Shown piece by piece: positions 35,366 to 44,065 of a stretch of DNA of 64,000 bases. The first letter of the stretch is position 1, and the number at the start of each line of letters is the position of its first letter. The stretch is from contig JAPPMO010000107.1 of assembly GCA_028873975.1 (NCBI GenBank), positions 55,147-119,146 on the forward strand. Reading direction: 5' to 3'. The notes under the pieces are model-generated. The model was not told the origin of the DNA. It did not search any database and saw only the letters and a program-made list of their open reading frames with translations. Source of the DNA: Chloroflexota bacterium (GTDB lineage Bacteria > Chloroflexota > Anaerolineae > Aggregatilineales > Phototrophicaceae). The position numbers and the translations under genes were made by a program.

Positions 35366-37438
35366 TCATCGTATACACAAGTGTACATTCGCGTATAGAT
35401 CCACGAAGGCATTCATGCCCGGACGCAGGACAATCGTCGATTCGCGCTCTTCAATGATCGCGGGACCGGCGATTGTCATGCCCGCTCCCAGACGATAGCG
35501 GTCATAAGTCGGCGCGTCGACGAATCCGCCCGCTTCAACGAAATACGCTTGCCGCTCGCATTTGAAGGACGGGGCAGGGTCCAAGCCGGCGTCGGCAAGC
35601 GTTTGCTGTTTGATGGCCGCGCGCGCGCCGGATACCCGGCTGCGCCAGGTCAAAAGTTCGATAGCTGTGTGCTCTGGCACGTAATGATAAAGTCGTTTAT
35701 AGGCCGCGTTAAATCGGTCAATGAAAGCGGAAACATCCATTTCGCTCAGATCATGGAGGGGAACCTGGATCTCGTGGAGTTGACCTTGGAAGCGACCGTC
35801 AACGCTTCGTTCGATTTTCACATCCTCTTCGCGGATGCTTGCATCATAAAGCATTTGCAGACCCTGCGTTTCCATGTCCTTGAAGAGATCCTTGACGACC
35901 GACCAATTCGTATTTGCCAGCATGGTCGGGTAGGAATGCGCGAAGTCAAAGGCGACCGGCGCGATCAACAAGCCGATTGCGGATGCGACCCCGGCGCCGG
36001 GCGCGACGACGACTTCGGGAGCGCCCAAAATCGCTGCGACCCCCGCAGCGTGCACGGGTCCCGCGCCGCCGAAACAGATCATGGCATAGTTGCGCGGATC
36101 GCGGGCTTTTTCCAGGATATGGATGCGCGCTGATGCCGCCATATTCTCGTTGACCAGCCGGTGAATGGCGTCAGCGGCTTCGACCAGGGTCCAGGAAAAT
36201 GTCTCGGCGATTGGTCCCAGCGCGCGCTCCGCCGCCGCCACATCGAGCGCCATTTCACCGCCAAGAAAGTAATCGGGATTGAGATAGCCCAAGACGAGAT
36301 CCGCATCGGTTACAGTCGGCAGATTGCCGCCAAAGCCATAGGCTGCCGGTCCCGGGCTCGAGCCCGCGCTTTGGGGGCCGACCTTGAGCAAACCCAGATC
36401 ATCTACCCAGGCGATAGAGCCGCCACCAGCGCCGCTTTCCAGGATATCGACCGTGGGAAATTGCAGCGGGTAGCCACTGCCCTTGGCGAATCGGTTGACC
36501 CGGGCTACTTCCAGATTGGAGGCGATGGCCGGCTTTCCGTTGTGAACCAGCGCCACTTTTGCGGTTGTCCCTCCCATGTCGAAGGAAATGAGATCGGCAT
36601 GGCCCGCCAATTCGCCGAAATAAGCCGCGGCGAGCGCGCCCGCGGCCGGTCCCGATTCGACCAGGCGAATGGGTTGTTCGGCAGCCGCGGAAGCCAGCGC
36701 TGTGCTGCCCGACGAGAGCATCAGATAAAAGTTCCCTTTGAATTTGGAGGCGACGAGTTCATCACGCATGGTCTGTAGATACCGGTACATCAGCGGCAAA
36801 ACATAAGCATTGGCCACGGCTGTCGATGTTCGTTCATATTCGCGAATCTCCGGCGCGATATCACTGGAAAGCGTCAGCGGGACATCTGGCCAGCATTCAC
36901 GCACAAGCTCCGCGATGCGTCGTTCGTTGCTCGGATTGCGGTAGGAATGCAGGCAGGACACGGCAATCGCGTCGACGCCCTGCGCCTTGAAATCGGCTAC
37001 CGCATGACGCACGTCTTCTTCGCAGACTGGCTGCAGTATCCTACCATCGCGGTCGACGCGTTCGCCGACGCCGCGGCGCAAGTAGCGCGGGCTGAGCGGA
37101 GGCGGATATTGCAGGAACAAATCATAAATGGCGTAACGCTGCTCCGTTCTCATTTCCAAAATGTCGCGGAAGCCCGCGGTTGTCAATAAACCGACTAATG
37201 CGCCGCGATGCTGGATGAGCGAGTTTGCCACCAATGTCGTGGCGTGAAACAAGTTGAGCAACTGATCGTGGCTGATGCCGGATGTTTTCAGCAGATCTGT
37301 CATACCGCGCAATGCGGCGGCTTCGGGTTGATCCGCTGTCGTCAATACCTTGAAGATGTCAAGCTTTCCCGTGTCTGTATCGAGCAAAGCAAAATCGGTA
37401 AACGTACCGCCTATATCAAAGCCGAGCTCGTATCCCAT
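35366..37438 (-). CDS. Hydantoinase A / oxoprolinase subunit A (HyuA)
   Basis: 690 residues, standard for HyuA. The N-terminus LGFDIGGTFTDFALLD is the phosphate-binding strand of the ASKHA ATPase fold. Later blocks are SFDMGGTTAKVALV (second phosphate motif, about residue 285), LESGAGGGSIAWVD and CFGGAGPVHAAGVA. It binds ATP and activates the cyclic substrate for hydrolysis with HyuB. AAGGACGCCTT precedes the ATG. It lies 24 bases downstream of the DppB-like permease, within the same operon. Confidence 0.94.
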   Translation of the reverse strand: MGYELGFDIGGTFTDFALLDTDTGKLDIFKVLTTADQPEAAALRGMTDLLKTSGISHDQLLNLFHATTLVANSLIQHRGALVGLLTTAGFRDILEMRTEQRYAIYDLFLQYPPPLSPRYLRRGVGERVDRDGRILQPVCEEDVRHAVADFKAQGVDAIAVSCLHSYRNPSNERRIAELVRECWPDVPLTLSSDIAPEIREYERTSTAVANAYVLPLMYRYLQTMRDELVASKFKGNFYLMLSSGSTALASAAAEQPIRLVESGPAAGALAAAYFGELAGHADLISFDMGGTTAKVALVHNGKPAIASNLEVARVNRFAKGSGYPLQFPTVDILESGAGGGSIAWVDDLGLLKVGPQSAGSSPGPAAYGFGGNLPTVTDADLVLGYLNPDYFLGGEMALDVAAAERALGPIAETFSWTLVEAADAIHRLVNENMAASARIHILEKARDPRNYAMICFGGAGPVHAAGVAAILGAPEVVVAPGAGVASAIGLLIAPVAFDFAHSYPTMLANTNWSVVKDLFKDMETQGLQMLYDASIREEDVKIERSVDGRFQGQLHEIQVPLHDLSEMDVSAFIDRFNAAYKRLYHYVPEHTAIELLTWRSRVSGARAAIKQQTLADAGLDPAPSFKCERQAYFVEAGGFVDAPTYDRYRLGAGMTIAGPAIIEERESTIVLRPGMNAFVDLYANVHLCIR

Positions 37439-37462
37439 AAGGCGTCCTTAGTCGCGATGTCG

Positions 37463-38470
37463 CTATTGATGTTGAATTCGGGGATCCAACTGTACATAAA
37501 GCAAGTCGACGATGGTATTGGAGACCACAAATATCACCGCAATCACTAATGCCGCGCCGATGACCGCGTAAAAGTCAAAAGAGACCACTGACTCAACGGC
37601 ATAGCGTCCCAACCCGGGCCAGGTGAACACAACTTCAACCAGGACCGCGCCGCTCAAGAGAAATCCGATTTGAATGCCCAACATGGTGACGACAGGAATC
37701 AGCGCATTGCGGAAAGCATGACGGAGAATGACGCGGTTCTCGCTCAAGCCCTTGGCGCGCGCCGTGCGCACATAAGGTTGAGAAAGCGTCTCGAGCATGC
37801 CGCTGCGGGTGAAGCGAGCGCCAACCGCAAGACGCCCCAGGGATAGCGCCGCGACCGGCAATACCAGATGCTGCAAGCTCGACCAGAAGACATCCCATTG
37901 ACCGGCGAGCAAGCTGTCGATGGTATAAAGCCCGGTCACGTGGGACGGCGGCGCTATCAAGGTCGGCAAGCGACCTTCCAGCGGGAACCAGTCCAGCGAC
38001 TTGGCGAAAATGAGCTGCAAGAATAGCGCCAGGACAAATGGCGGTATGCCCATACCGACCACAACCAGCATTCGGATAAGAATATCCAGCCGCTTCCCCG
38101 CGTTGACCGCCGCCAGGATGCCCATCGAAATGCCCAGAATGACGATGACTACGCCAGAGAAAATCGCCAACTCCGCAGTCGCCGGGAAGCGCAAACGCAA
38201 ATCGTCGCTGACGGCTCTTCTCGTCAACAGCGACTTGCCCAAGTCGCCGCGAGCCAATCCGGAAATATAGGTGATGAATTGCTCGTGGAAGGGTTTGTCC
38301 AGACCCAGTTCGGCACGGAGTCTTTCGATTTGTTCCGGGCGGGCGTTGGTGCCAGCTGCAACGGCGGCGGGATCGGCAGGCAAGACTTGCGTAACGACGA
38401 AGAGTATGACCGCCATGCCAAAGAGCTTCAGAATCAACGTTAGAAGGCGTTCAAGAATTAACCTGCCCAT
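37463..38470 (-). CDS. Oligopeptide-type ABC permease, DppB family (hydantoinase operon)
   Basis: 335 residues beginning MGRLILERLLTLILKLF. Six membrane segments are apparent and the family blocks TNARPEQIERLRAELGLDKP (loop 1) and YVRTARAKGLSENRVILRHAFRN are present. The ATG at 38470 has a weak ribosome-binding site. A GTG at 38494 falls inside the preceding RNA hairpin, so translation may depend on that structure. It should pair with the DppC-like product at 31936 and the binding protein at 38546. Confidence 0.9.
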   Translation of the reverse strand: MGRLILERLLTLILKLFGMAVILFVVTQVLPADPAAVAAGTNARPEQIERLRAELGLDKPFHEQFITYISGLARGDLGKSLLTRRAVSDDLRLRFPATAELAIFSGVVIVILGISMGILAAVNAGKRLDILIRMLVVVGMGIPPFVLALFLQLIFAKSLDWFPLEGRLPTLIAPPSHVTGLYTIDSLLAGQWDVFWSSLQHLVLPVAALSLGRLAVGARFTRSGMLETLSQPYVRTARAKGLSENRVILRHAFRNALIPVVTMLGIQIGFLLSGAVLVEVVFTWPGLGRYAVESVVSFDFYAVIGAALVIAVIFVVSNTIVDLLYVQLDPRIQHQ

Positions 38471-38485
38471 GGCTATCGCAAAAGC

Positions 38486-38520
38486 GCAGAACACAGCCCG
38501 ATGAGCGCGCCGTGTTCTGC
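38486..38520 (-). terminator. Hairpin between binding-protein and DppB-type genes
   Basis: GCAGAACAC (38486-38494) pairs with GTGTTCTGC (38512-38520), 9 bp perfect with a 17-base loop, followed on the coding strand by GCTTTT. It ends 15 bases before the permease ATG and starts 25 bases after the binding-protein stop. Confidence 0.6.
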
Positions 38521-38545
38521 CTTAGCTGCCCGCGCGTCCGAATCG

Positions 38546-40108
38546 CTAGCCTTCCAACCAGATATCATAAGGATGCAAATCGCCCGGGAATCCATAGGGA
38601 TCGTATTGGTAGCCGCGAACTGAGGCATGCGTCAAGTCGATATATTGCGACAGCATCACCGGGATCACGACCGCTTCGTCAATGAGGATTTGCTGCGCCT
38701 CGCAAAGCAGTTCGTCGATCCGCGGGTCGCCAGGAGCCAGCGTCGGCGCCTCTTCCAGCAGGGCGTCAAAATCAGGATTGTCGTACCAAGCCCAGTTGCC
38801 CGTGCCCGTGTCGATCAGCGACGAGTGATTGAGCCGGAAGAGCATCTCCCCGGCATAGGGAATCGGGATATTGAGCCAGTGGCTGCTCATGTCGTAGGCG
38901 GTATCAAAGTTGCGCTGCGCGTCAATGAAGGTGCCCCAGGGAATGTCGTCCAATACAACTTCGATATTCAACTCGGCCAGCGCTTCCTGGAAGAGCACGG
39001 CCGCGAAGCGGCGCGGTTCGTTGGCGTGGCGATAAGCCTGCCGGACGCTGAAGCCATCGGCATAACCGGCTTCGGCCAGCAATTCGCGGGCTTTGTCAAG
39101 ATCCTGCACTGGCTCGAAGACATCGCAGTGCCCGATCGTCCCAGCCAGCGCCGGCGATGTCAGAGGAACGGCAAAGCCGCCCATGACCTCGATCATGGCA
39201 TGGTAGGGATAGGCATGCAATAACGCCTGACGCACTTGCTTATTCGCCAGGGGACCGTCTTGCTTCATGAAGTGGTAGAAGCCTTGCAGCGGATTGCCGA
39301 AGTTCAAGTGGATGGCGGAGCTAGTAGCGGCGCGGCGCACATCGGACAAGCCCGCCCAATCGATCAAATGAACTTCGCCGTCTTCCATCAGCAAGAGGCG
39401 GGTGGTGTAATCCAAGCCATAGCGGGCGATGAAGCGCTCGATATGGGGACCGTCCCAACCGCCCCAGTAATCGGGGAAGGCTGCCATTTCGGTCTGGCGG
39501 CCCGGATCCCAGCGCACAAGCTGATAGGGACCCGTTCCTACCGCGTTTTCGCGGAAGAATTCACCCGCCATATCACCGTCCATATCGTTCTCGGCAAGGG
39601 CCTGGGCGCTGAGGATCTTGATATGCGGCAGGCCAGCCCAGAATTGGAAGTCCGCCGAATTCAACTGAATGGCGACGGTCATCTCGTCGACGGCCGTGAC
39701 AGATTCGACGGGCCCGAGGATGAATCCCAGATTGCCCAACCCCAGCGCTTTGTGGCGATCGAGCGACAGCTTGACGGCTTCGGCGTCCAGGGTCGAGCCG
39801 TCGTGGAACTGAACGCCCTCCCGTATCGTAAGCGTATATGTCAAGGCGTCGTCGGATATCTCCCAACTCGTCGCCAAGCGCGGTACGATTTCGCCCGCGC
39901 GCGAATACTGCGTGAGACCCTCGTACATGGCGTTGACCACATAGCCCTCGGTTTGCGAGATGCCCATTGCCGCCGGATCCAGGGAATTGGGCTCGCAGCA
40001 GCTGCCCAGAACAAAGGCGCCGGTCCATTCGGCATCCGCCGAACTCGCGGGGATCAGAATTAATACCAGTGCGATTACAGCTAAAAGCGCGCGTTTCTTT
40101 TGAAGCAT
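38546..40108 (-). CDS. Family 5 extracellular solute-binding protein (hydantoinase operon)
   Basis: 520 residues. The signal peptide MLQKKRALLAVIALVLILIP ends near SSADAEW with a signal peptidase I-type site and no lipobox. SBP_bac_5 blocks are LDPAAMGISQTEGYVVNAMYEGL, LTIREGVQFHDGSTLDAEAVK and KQVRQALLHAYP. AAGGAG precedes the ATG. As first gene of an operon with HyuA, HyuB and a racemase, it presumably binds a small cyclic amide, hydantoin or peptide-derived compound. Family 5 proteins also bind opines, nickel and sugars, so this stays an inference. Confidence 0.91.
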   Translation of the reverse strand: MLQKKRALLAVIALVLILIPASSADAEWTGAFVLGSCCEPNSLDPAAMGISQTEGYVVNAMYEGLTQYSRAGEIVPRLATSWEISDDALTYTLTIREGVQFHDGSTLDAEAVKLSLDRHKALGLGNLGFILGPVESVTAVDEMTVAIQLNSADFQFWAGLPHIKILSAQALAENDMDGDMAGEFFRENAVGTGPYQLVRWDPGRQTEMAAFPDYWGGWDGPHIERFIARYGLDYTTRLLLMEDGEVHLIDWAGLSDVRRAATSSAIHLNFGNPLQGFYHFMKQDGPLANKQVRQALLHAYPYHAMIEVMGGFAVPLTSPALAGTIGHCDVFEPVQDLDKARELLAEAGYADGFSVRQAYRHANEPRRFAAVLFQEALAELNIEVVLDDIPWGTFIDAQRNFDTAYDMSSHWLNIPIPYAGEMLFRLNHSSLIDTGTGNWAWYDNPDFDALLEEAPTLAPGDPRIDELLCEAQQILIDEAVVIPVMLSQYIDLTHASVRGYQYDPYGFPGDLHPYDIWLEG

Positions 40109-40275
40109 TTTCTGGCTCCTTAATCATTCTGTAAAACAAAGTAAGTCCTGGAAAGCCCTGCGTACCAAGTGCCTGACATTGACGTCTGGATTCTGTGGAC
40201 GCGCAATGCCATTTTCACTGCCGCGGCGAGCAGGCTTGCTTGACGAACTGGACTCTCCACGAATTGTTGGGGGGG

Positions 40276-40304
40276 AATATATCGCGCTGGTATGCGATTG
40301 TCAA
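40276..40304 (-). promoter_or_regulatory. Strong sigma70-like promoter for the hydantoinase operon
   Basis: On the minus strand TTGACA (40304-40299, exact consensus), a 17-base spacer and TATATT (40281-40276) lie about 167 bases before the binding-protein start. It is the best-scoring promoter by eye in the window. Confidence 0.7.
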
Positions 40305-40308
40305 CAAT
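40297..40308. promoter_or_regulatory. Palindromic operator-like site over the -35 box
   Basis: ATTGTCAACAAT is a perfect 5-bp inverted repeat around a CA centre and overlaps the -35 hexamer of the hydantoinase operon promoter. The form TTGT-N2-ACAA resembles GntR-family operators, and occupancy would block RNA polymerase. No regulator is encoded in this operon. Confidence 0.45.
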
Positions 40309-40398
40309 ACTCAAAAGTTGGGAGCTTGCGTCAATCGCGCTGTCTGGGCATGAGATCTCGGCGGGACAGCGGCGAGGGATTCGATGCGCACAGATAAA

Positions 40399-40426
40399 GC
40401 CCCTGCCAAGTTCCCAAGGCAGGGGC
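40399..40426 (-). terminator. Rho-independent terminator of pdxS
   Basis: GCCCCTGCC (40399-40407) pairs perfectly with GGCAGGGGC (40418-40426) around a 10-base loop, and on the coding strand is followed by TTTAT. It lies 52 bases after the pdxS stop. The remainder of the 40109-40478 gap holds the hydantoinase operon promoter and no gene. Confidence 0.75.
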
Positions 40427-40478
40427 GAGCTAATCTCTAAATTATACTTTTGTGGAATCTGCTTGGCGCGGGCAGACC

Positions 40479-41384
40479 TTACCAGCCGCGTTTGCCCAGG
40501 ATCACTTCCTCGGGCGTTACGTTGATCCCGACCATAGCCTCGCCGAGATTGCGGCTGACATCGGCCAGAATCTCAGCGTCTTCGAAATGGGTGACGGCTT
40601 TGACGATCGCCTTGGCGCGTTTTTCTGGATTGCCGCTCTTGAAGATGCCGCTGCCCACGAACACGCCATCGACGCCGAGCTGCATCATAAGGGCGGCATC
40701 GGCGGGCGTTGCGACGCCGCCGGCGGCGAAATTGACGACTGGCAGCCGGCCCAGATCAGCAGTCTCCTTGACCAGGTGGAAGGGCGCGCGAATGTCCTTG
40801 GCATAGCTGTACATTTCGTCTTCGTCCATACAGCTGAGGCGGCGTATCTCGCCATTGACCGAACGCGCGTGGCGCACGGCTTCGACGACATCGCCAGTGC
40901 CCGCCTCGCCTTTGGTGCGCATCATGGCGGCGCCTTCGTTTATCCGACGCAAGGCTTCGCCCAGGTTGCGGCAACCGCAAACGAAGGGGATGGTGAATTG
41001 CCATTTGTTGATGTGGTGTTCTTCATCGGCCGGGGTTAGCACTTCGCTCTCGTCGATGTAATCCACGCCGAGGGCTTCCAGGATCTGCGCTTCGACGAAG
41101 TGTCCAATGCGGGCTTTCGCCATGACCGGGATGCTGACGGCATTGATGATGCCTTCAATCATATCGGGGTCGCTCATGCGCGCGACGCCGCCTTGGGCGC
41201 GGATATCGGCCGGCACGCGCTCCAAAGCCATCACGGCGCAGGCACCGGCATCTTCGGCGATCCTGGCTTGTTCCGGGGTTACGACATCCATAATGACGCC
41301 GCCCTTGAGCATCTGCGCCAAACCGCGCTTAACCTTGTCCGTGCCCCTCTCGCTCCCGTTCTGCTGGTATCCGTTTGTCGCCAT
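40479..41384 (-). CDS. pdxS: Pyridoxal 5'-phosphate synthase, lyase subunit PdxS
   Basis: 301 residues and very highly conserved. The two catalytic lysines are in [10 protein letters not shown] and [11 protein letters not shown], and the phosphate-binding loop is [14 protein letters not shown]. PdxS condenses ribose 5-phosphate, glyceraldehyde 3-phosphate and ammonia into PLP. Ammonia normally comes from the glutaminase PdxT, which is not adjacent here, so pdxT must be elsewhere or free ammonia is used. GAGGCGGCAAT precedes the ATG. The locus is single-gene with its own terminator and is divergent from the GNAT gene. PLP demand is high in this region, with at least two PLP enzymes encoded nearby. 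Confidence 0.98.
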   Translation of the reverse strand: MATNGYQQNGSERGTDKVKRGLAQMLKGGVIMDVVTPEQARIAEDAGACAVMALERVPADIRAQGGVARMSDPDMIEGIINAVSIPVMAKARIGHFVEAQILEALGVDYIDESEVLTPADEEHHINKWQFTIPFVCGCRNLGEALRRINEGAAMMRTKGEAGTGDVVEAVRHARSVNGEIRRLSCMDEDEMYSYAKDIRAPFHLVKETADLGRLPVVNFAAGGVATPADAALMMQLGVDGVFVGSGIFKSGNPEKRAKAIVKAVTHFEDAEILADVSRNLGEAMVGINVTPEEVILGKRGW

Positions 41385-41501
41385 ATTGCCGCCTCACTTT
41401 ACTGAACCAATTCCTGCCATATCCTACGTGATACGACGCCAGAATCCTATGTCCATTGCAGTCCATTCAGACCATTGCCCGGCTGAAACAGGCTAAGGGC
41501 G

Positions 41502-41531
41502 TTGACGATAGCGCATATACAGGTCTAAACT
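41502..41531 (+). promoter_or_regulatory. Promoter for the GNAT gene at 41574
   Basis: TTGACG (41502-41507), an 18-base spacer and TAAACT (41526-41531) lie 42 bases before the ATG. Confidence 0.4.
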
Positions 41532-41573
41532 AGCTCATGTTCTTGGCTCGACGAATAGTGATGGCATGATCAG

Positions 41574-42236
41574 ATGCCGGGCGACTCGATCAGGATTGAC
41601 ACAATCAAGCCAAAATACGCCAAAGCGCTGGAACAACTCCAACGGGATTGCTTTCCTACGCTCGCGGCCAGCGAGTTGATGTCCGAGGCGCATTTTCTCA
41701 ACCACTGCCGCCTCTTTCCCGAAGGCAATTTTGTGGCGCTGGCCGGCGACCGCGTGGTGGGCTTGGGTTCGGGATTTCTGATTGATTTCGACTTTGATCA
41801 TGCCCAGCACAGTTTCCAGGAGATTATTGACGGCGGCAGCTACAGCCATCATAATCCCCGGGGAGAGTGGTATTACGGCGGCGACATCAGCGTTCATCCA
41901 GATTTTCGGGAGCGCGGCATTGGCTCCAGCTTGTACGCGGCGCGCAAAGCGATCGTAGAATCGCTCAACCGCAAGGGCATCGTCGCCGGCGGCTTAATCC
42001 CCGGTTTCGCCGAATACAAGGGTCATATCACGGTACAGCAATACGTTGAGCGCGTGGTTGCGGGAGAATTGCGCGATAGTACGCTATCTTTCCAGTTGGG
42101 CCGAGGATTTGCCGTGCGCGGATTGCTGAAAGATTACATAGAAGACGCCGCTTCGGACAATTGGGCGACGCTTATCGTCTGGGAAAATCCAGATTTCAAG
42201 CCCGACCAAGCCCCGACCGGGCAGATCTCACATTGA
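41574..42236 (+). CDS. GNAT N-acetyltransferase (paralogue of the gene at 51140)
   Basis: 220 residues. The acetyl-CoA pyrophosphate loop is FRERGIGSSLYAARKAI (RGIGS form of R/QxxGxG/A, about residue 118). The C-terminal block ELRDSTLSFQLGRGF followed by TLIVWENPDF is the signature of the GNAT domain that in other bacteria is fused to a carbon-nitrogen hydrolase. Here no hydrolase domain follows. It is homologous to the product of 51140-51805 over most of its length, including the MPG start. The acceptor amine is unknown; a polyamine or small amine is a fair guess by association with that paralogue. Confidence 0.82.
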   Translation: MPGDSIRIDTIKPKYAKALEQLQRDCFPTLAASELMSEAHFLNHCRLFPEGNFVALAGDRVVGLGSGFLIDFDFDHAQHSFQEIIDGGSYSHHNPRGEWYYGGDISVHPDFRERGIGSSLYAARKAIVESLNRKGIVAGGLIPGFAEYKGHITVQQYVERVVAGELRDSTLSFQLGRGFAVRGLLKDYIEDAASDNWATLIVWENPDFKPDQAPTGQISH

Positions 42237-42241
42237 ACAGC

Positions 42242-43978
42242 CTAACCAGTCGCTTGGCTTAGCGCCGGCTCAATCCAGTATTCATCGCCTTGCCCAGCGG
42301 CCGTCCAGCCCTCAATCTGATTGTACTGGATGGGAAACCAGCGCCGTCCTTCCGCGTCGCAGTCGGGATAGTCGGTGATGAGGAAATTTGTCCCGGCGGG
42401 CATCCTGCCCAGGATGCTTGTGCCACTAGTACCCGCGCCGTCGCGGATATTGTTCGCTTCTCCCGCCGAAACCGCAGCGATCATACCCTTGCCCAGACGA
42501 ATTGGCGGGCTGTTGAAGCAGTCGACGTGGTAGAGCAGCCAGTAGTCGCCGTCGATGCCTTCGACCGTCCAGCCGGCAAAACCCGCGCCTTGGACCGAAT
42601 ACCAGTAGTATCCGCCGGCGCAGACTGGACCTTGAATGACAGTGACGACCTCACCGGCTTGTATTCTGCCGACTACCTCGGCATTGAGGCTGGCTGCTGT
42701 GCGGACTCTGTTTGCCAAACCCGGGCTGACGACCGCTTGCTGGTCCGGACTCAGTTGCGGCGCCAGCGCGCAGAGGCCGGGCTTGGCTTCGGATGCCGGC
42801 GCGGCTTGAGCCGCTGCTACGACCCCTGTGGTAACCCACTCCATCGGCGCCCACACCAGGCTAACAGGTCCCGGTATCGGGAAGGCATTGTATGCGACCG
42901 CATCGCTGGCTAAGGCTCTGGCCTCCGTCAACATGCCCAAGCGCCAGACGTTCACGCGTTCTCCATTGTGCCAAGCCATCTGCGATCCGTCGCTTGAAAG
43001 CGCCGGTTGACGGTTGACGTCGACGTCTCTGCTGATGTAGCCGGTCTCGTAGAGGCGGCCCCCGGTCACAGCCCGCCAGTGGATTTCCCAGCCGCCGCGT
43101 TGATTAGCAACAGCCGTCGGAATCAACTCCAGTCCGCCAGTGAGGAATCGGTTTTTCAGACGGGGCGCGTCGGTCAGGCGAGAACGCGAGCCATCCAGCG
43201 GATTCAGCACTTCCCAATGATCTTGTATCCGCAGCAATATGAGGTTTTGTCCAAGGTGATCCGCCCACATAAAATCACTTGCCAGGTTGGCGATGTCCGG
43301 CGTCCGTTCCAGGTTGAATTGCCTTCGCATCCCGGTGGTCGGATTGAATACTTCCAGGAATGTGAATGGGCTTTGATTCCCGTACAGGAAGGCGAAGAAC
43401 ATACGCGCGATGCCTCCCGCGCCCCAGCGCAGGTCGGGGACAGTGATGTTACTTTCCTGGTAACCGAGATTGACGTCGCCGGCGAGGCTGACGGTCGCGC
43501 CCGTGTCGAGGCTGTAGACCAGCAGGGACGCCCCCTCCAGCGTTTGGACCAGGGGGTCGATTTGCAGCCATGCCAGTTTGCGGCTGTCGGGCGACCAGGC
43601 TGGTGTCGAACGCAGATAGCCGGCGCTGCTGGCGCCATTCTGGTCGGCAATTTTACTGAGGTTCTGACCAGCAATATCCAGGATCCAAATATCTGCGGGC
43701 GGCGTGCCGGCTGTCTGGCTGGCGATGCCTGCGTTGAAGTCCGCAACAAATGAAGGCGCTGCTTCCAGGAAGGCGATCGAGCGCCCATCGGGCGAAAGTA
43801 CCGGACCGCCGTTATAGCCTGATCCGGTGAGTGGCATAGCCGTACTTGCATCGAGGCTATAGCGCCAGAGATCGCCATTTTGGTAAGTGTAGATGTCGGG
43901 ATTGGACGATTGCGACTTGGCGATATGGCTGCCCGTGACGACAAGCGCCAACAGGAAGAGCGGTAGCATCTTCTTCAT
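42242..43978 (-). CDS. Secreted TolB/WD40-like propeller with two C-terminal SH3-like domains
   Basis: 578 residues. A signal peptide (MKKMLPLFLLALVVTG) is followed by a propeller region with YSPDG-like turns (GPVLSPDGRSIAFLEAAPS, TPAWSPDSRKLAWLQ, QPALSSDGSQMAWHNG). After residue 430 come two bacterial SH3-like repeats, GLANRVRTAASLNAEVVGRI and GEANNIRDGAGTSGTSILGR, each ending in a GWT...YW block. Such proteins act outside the cytoplasm and bind peptidoglycan or other polymers through the SH3 part. A GGGGGAAC ribosome-binding site precedes the ATG. It ends five bases from the convergent GNAT stop. No catalytic residues are recognised. Confidence 0.8.
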   Translation of the reverse strand: MKKMLPLFLLALVVTGSHIAKSQSSNPDIYTYQNGDLWRYSLDASTAMPLTGSGYNGGPVLSPDGRSIAFLEAAPSFVADFNAGIASQTAGTPPADIWILDIAGQNLSKIADQNGASSAGYLRSTPAWSPDSRKLAWLQIDPLVQTLEGASLLVYSLDTGATVSLAGDVNLGYQESNITVPDLRWGAGGIARMFFAFLYGNQSPFTFLEVFNPTTGMRRQFNLERTPDIANLASDFMWADHLGQNLILLRIQDHWEVLNPLDGSRSRLTDAPRLKNRFLTGGLELIPTAVANQRGGWEIHWRAVTGGRLYETGYISRDVDVNRQPALSSDGSQMAWHNGERVNVWRLGMLTEARALASDAVAYNAFPIPGPVSLVWAPMEWVTTGVVAAAQAAPASEAKPGLCALAPQLSPDQQAVVSPGLANRVRTAASLNAEVVGRIQAGEVVTVIQGPVCAGGYYWYSVQGAGFAGWTVEGIDGDYWLLYHVDCFNSPPIRLGKGMIAAVSAGEANNIRDGAGTSGTSILGRMPAGTNFLITDYPDCDAEGRRWFPIQYNQIEGWTAAGQGDEYWIEPALSQATG

Positions 43979-44065
43979 GGCACAGTTCCCCCAAATGCTT
44001 CACAAGCCCATCATATCACGGGATTCGCGCTTGGCTCAATCAGGCGTCGAGGGCAAGCGCGGTAT

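Noticed and set aside
38886-40063. Plus-strand open frames opposite the hydantoinase-operon binding protein
   Set aside because: Shadows of a strongly supported SBP_bac_5 gene on the minus strand.
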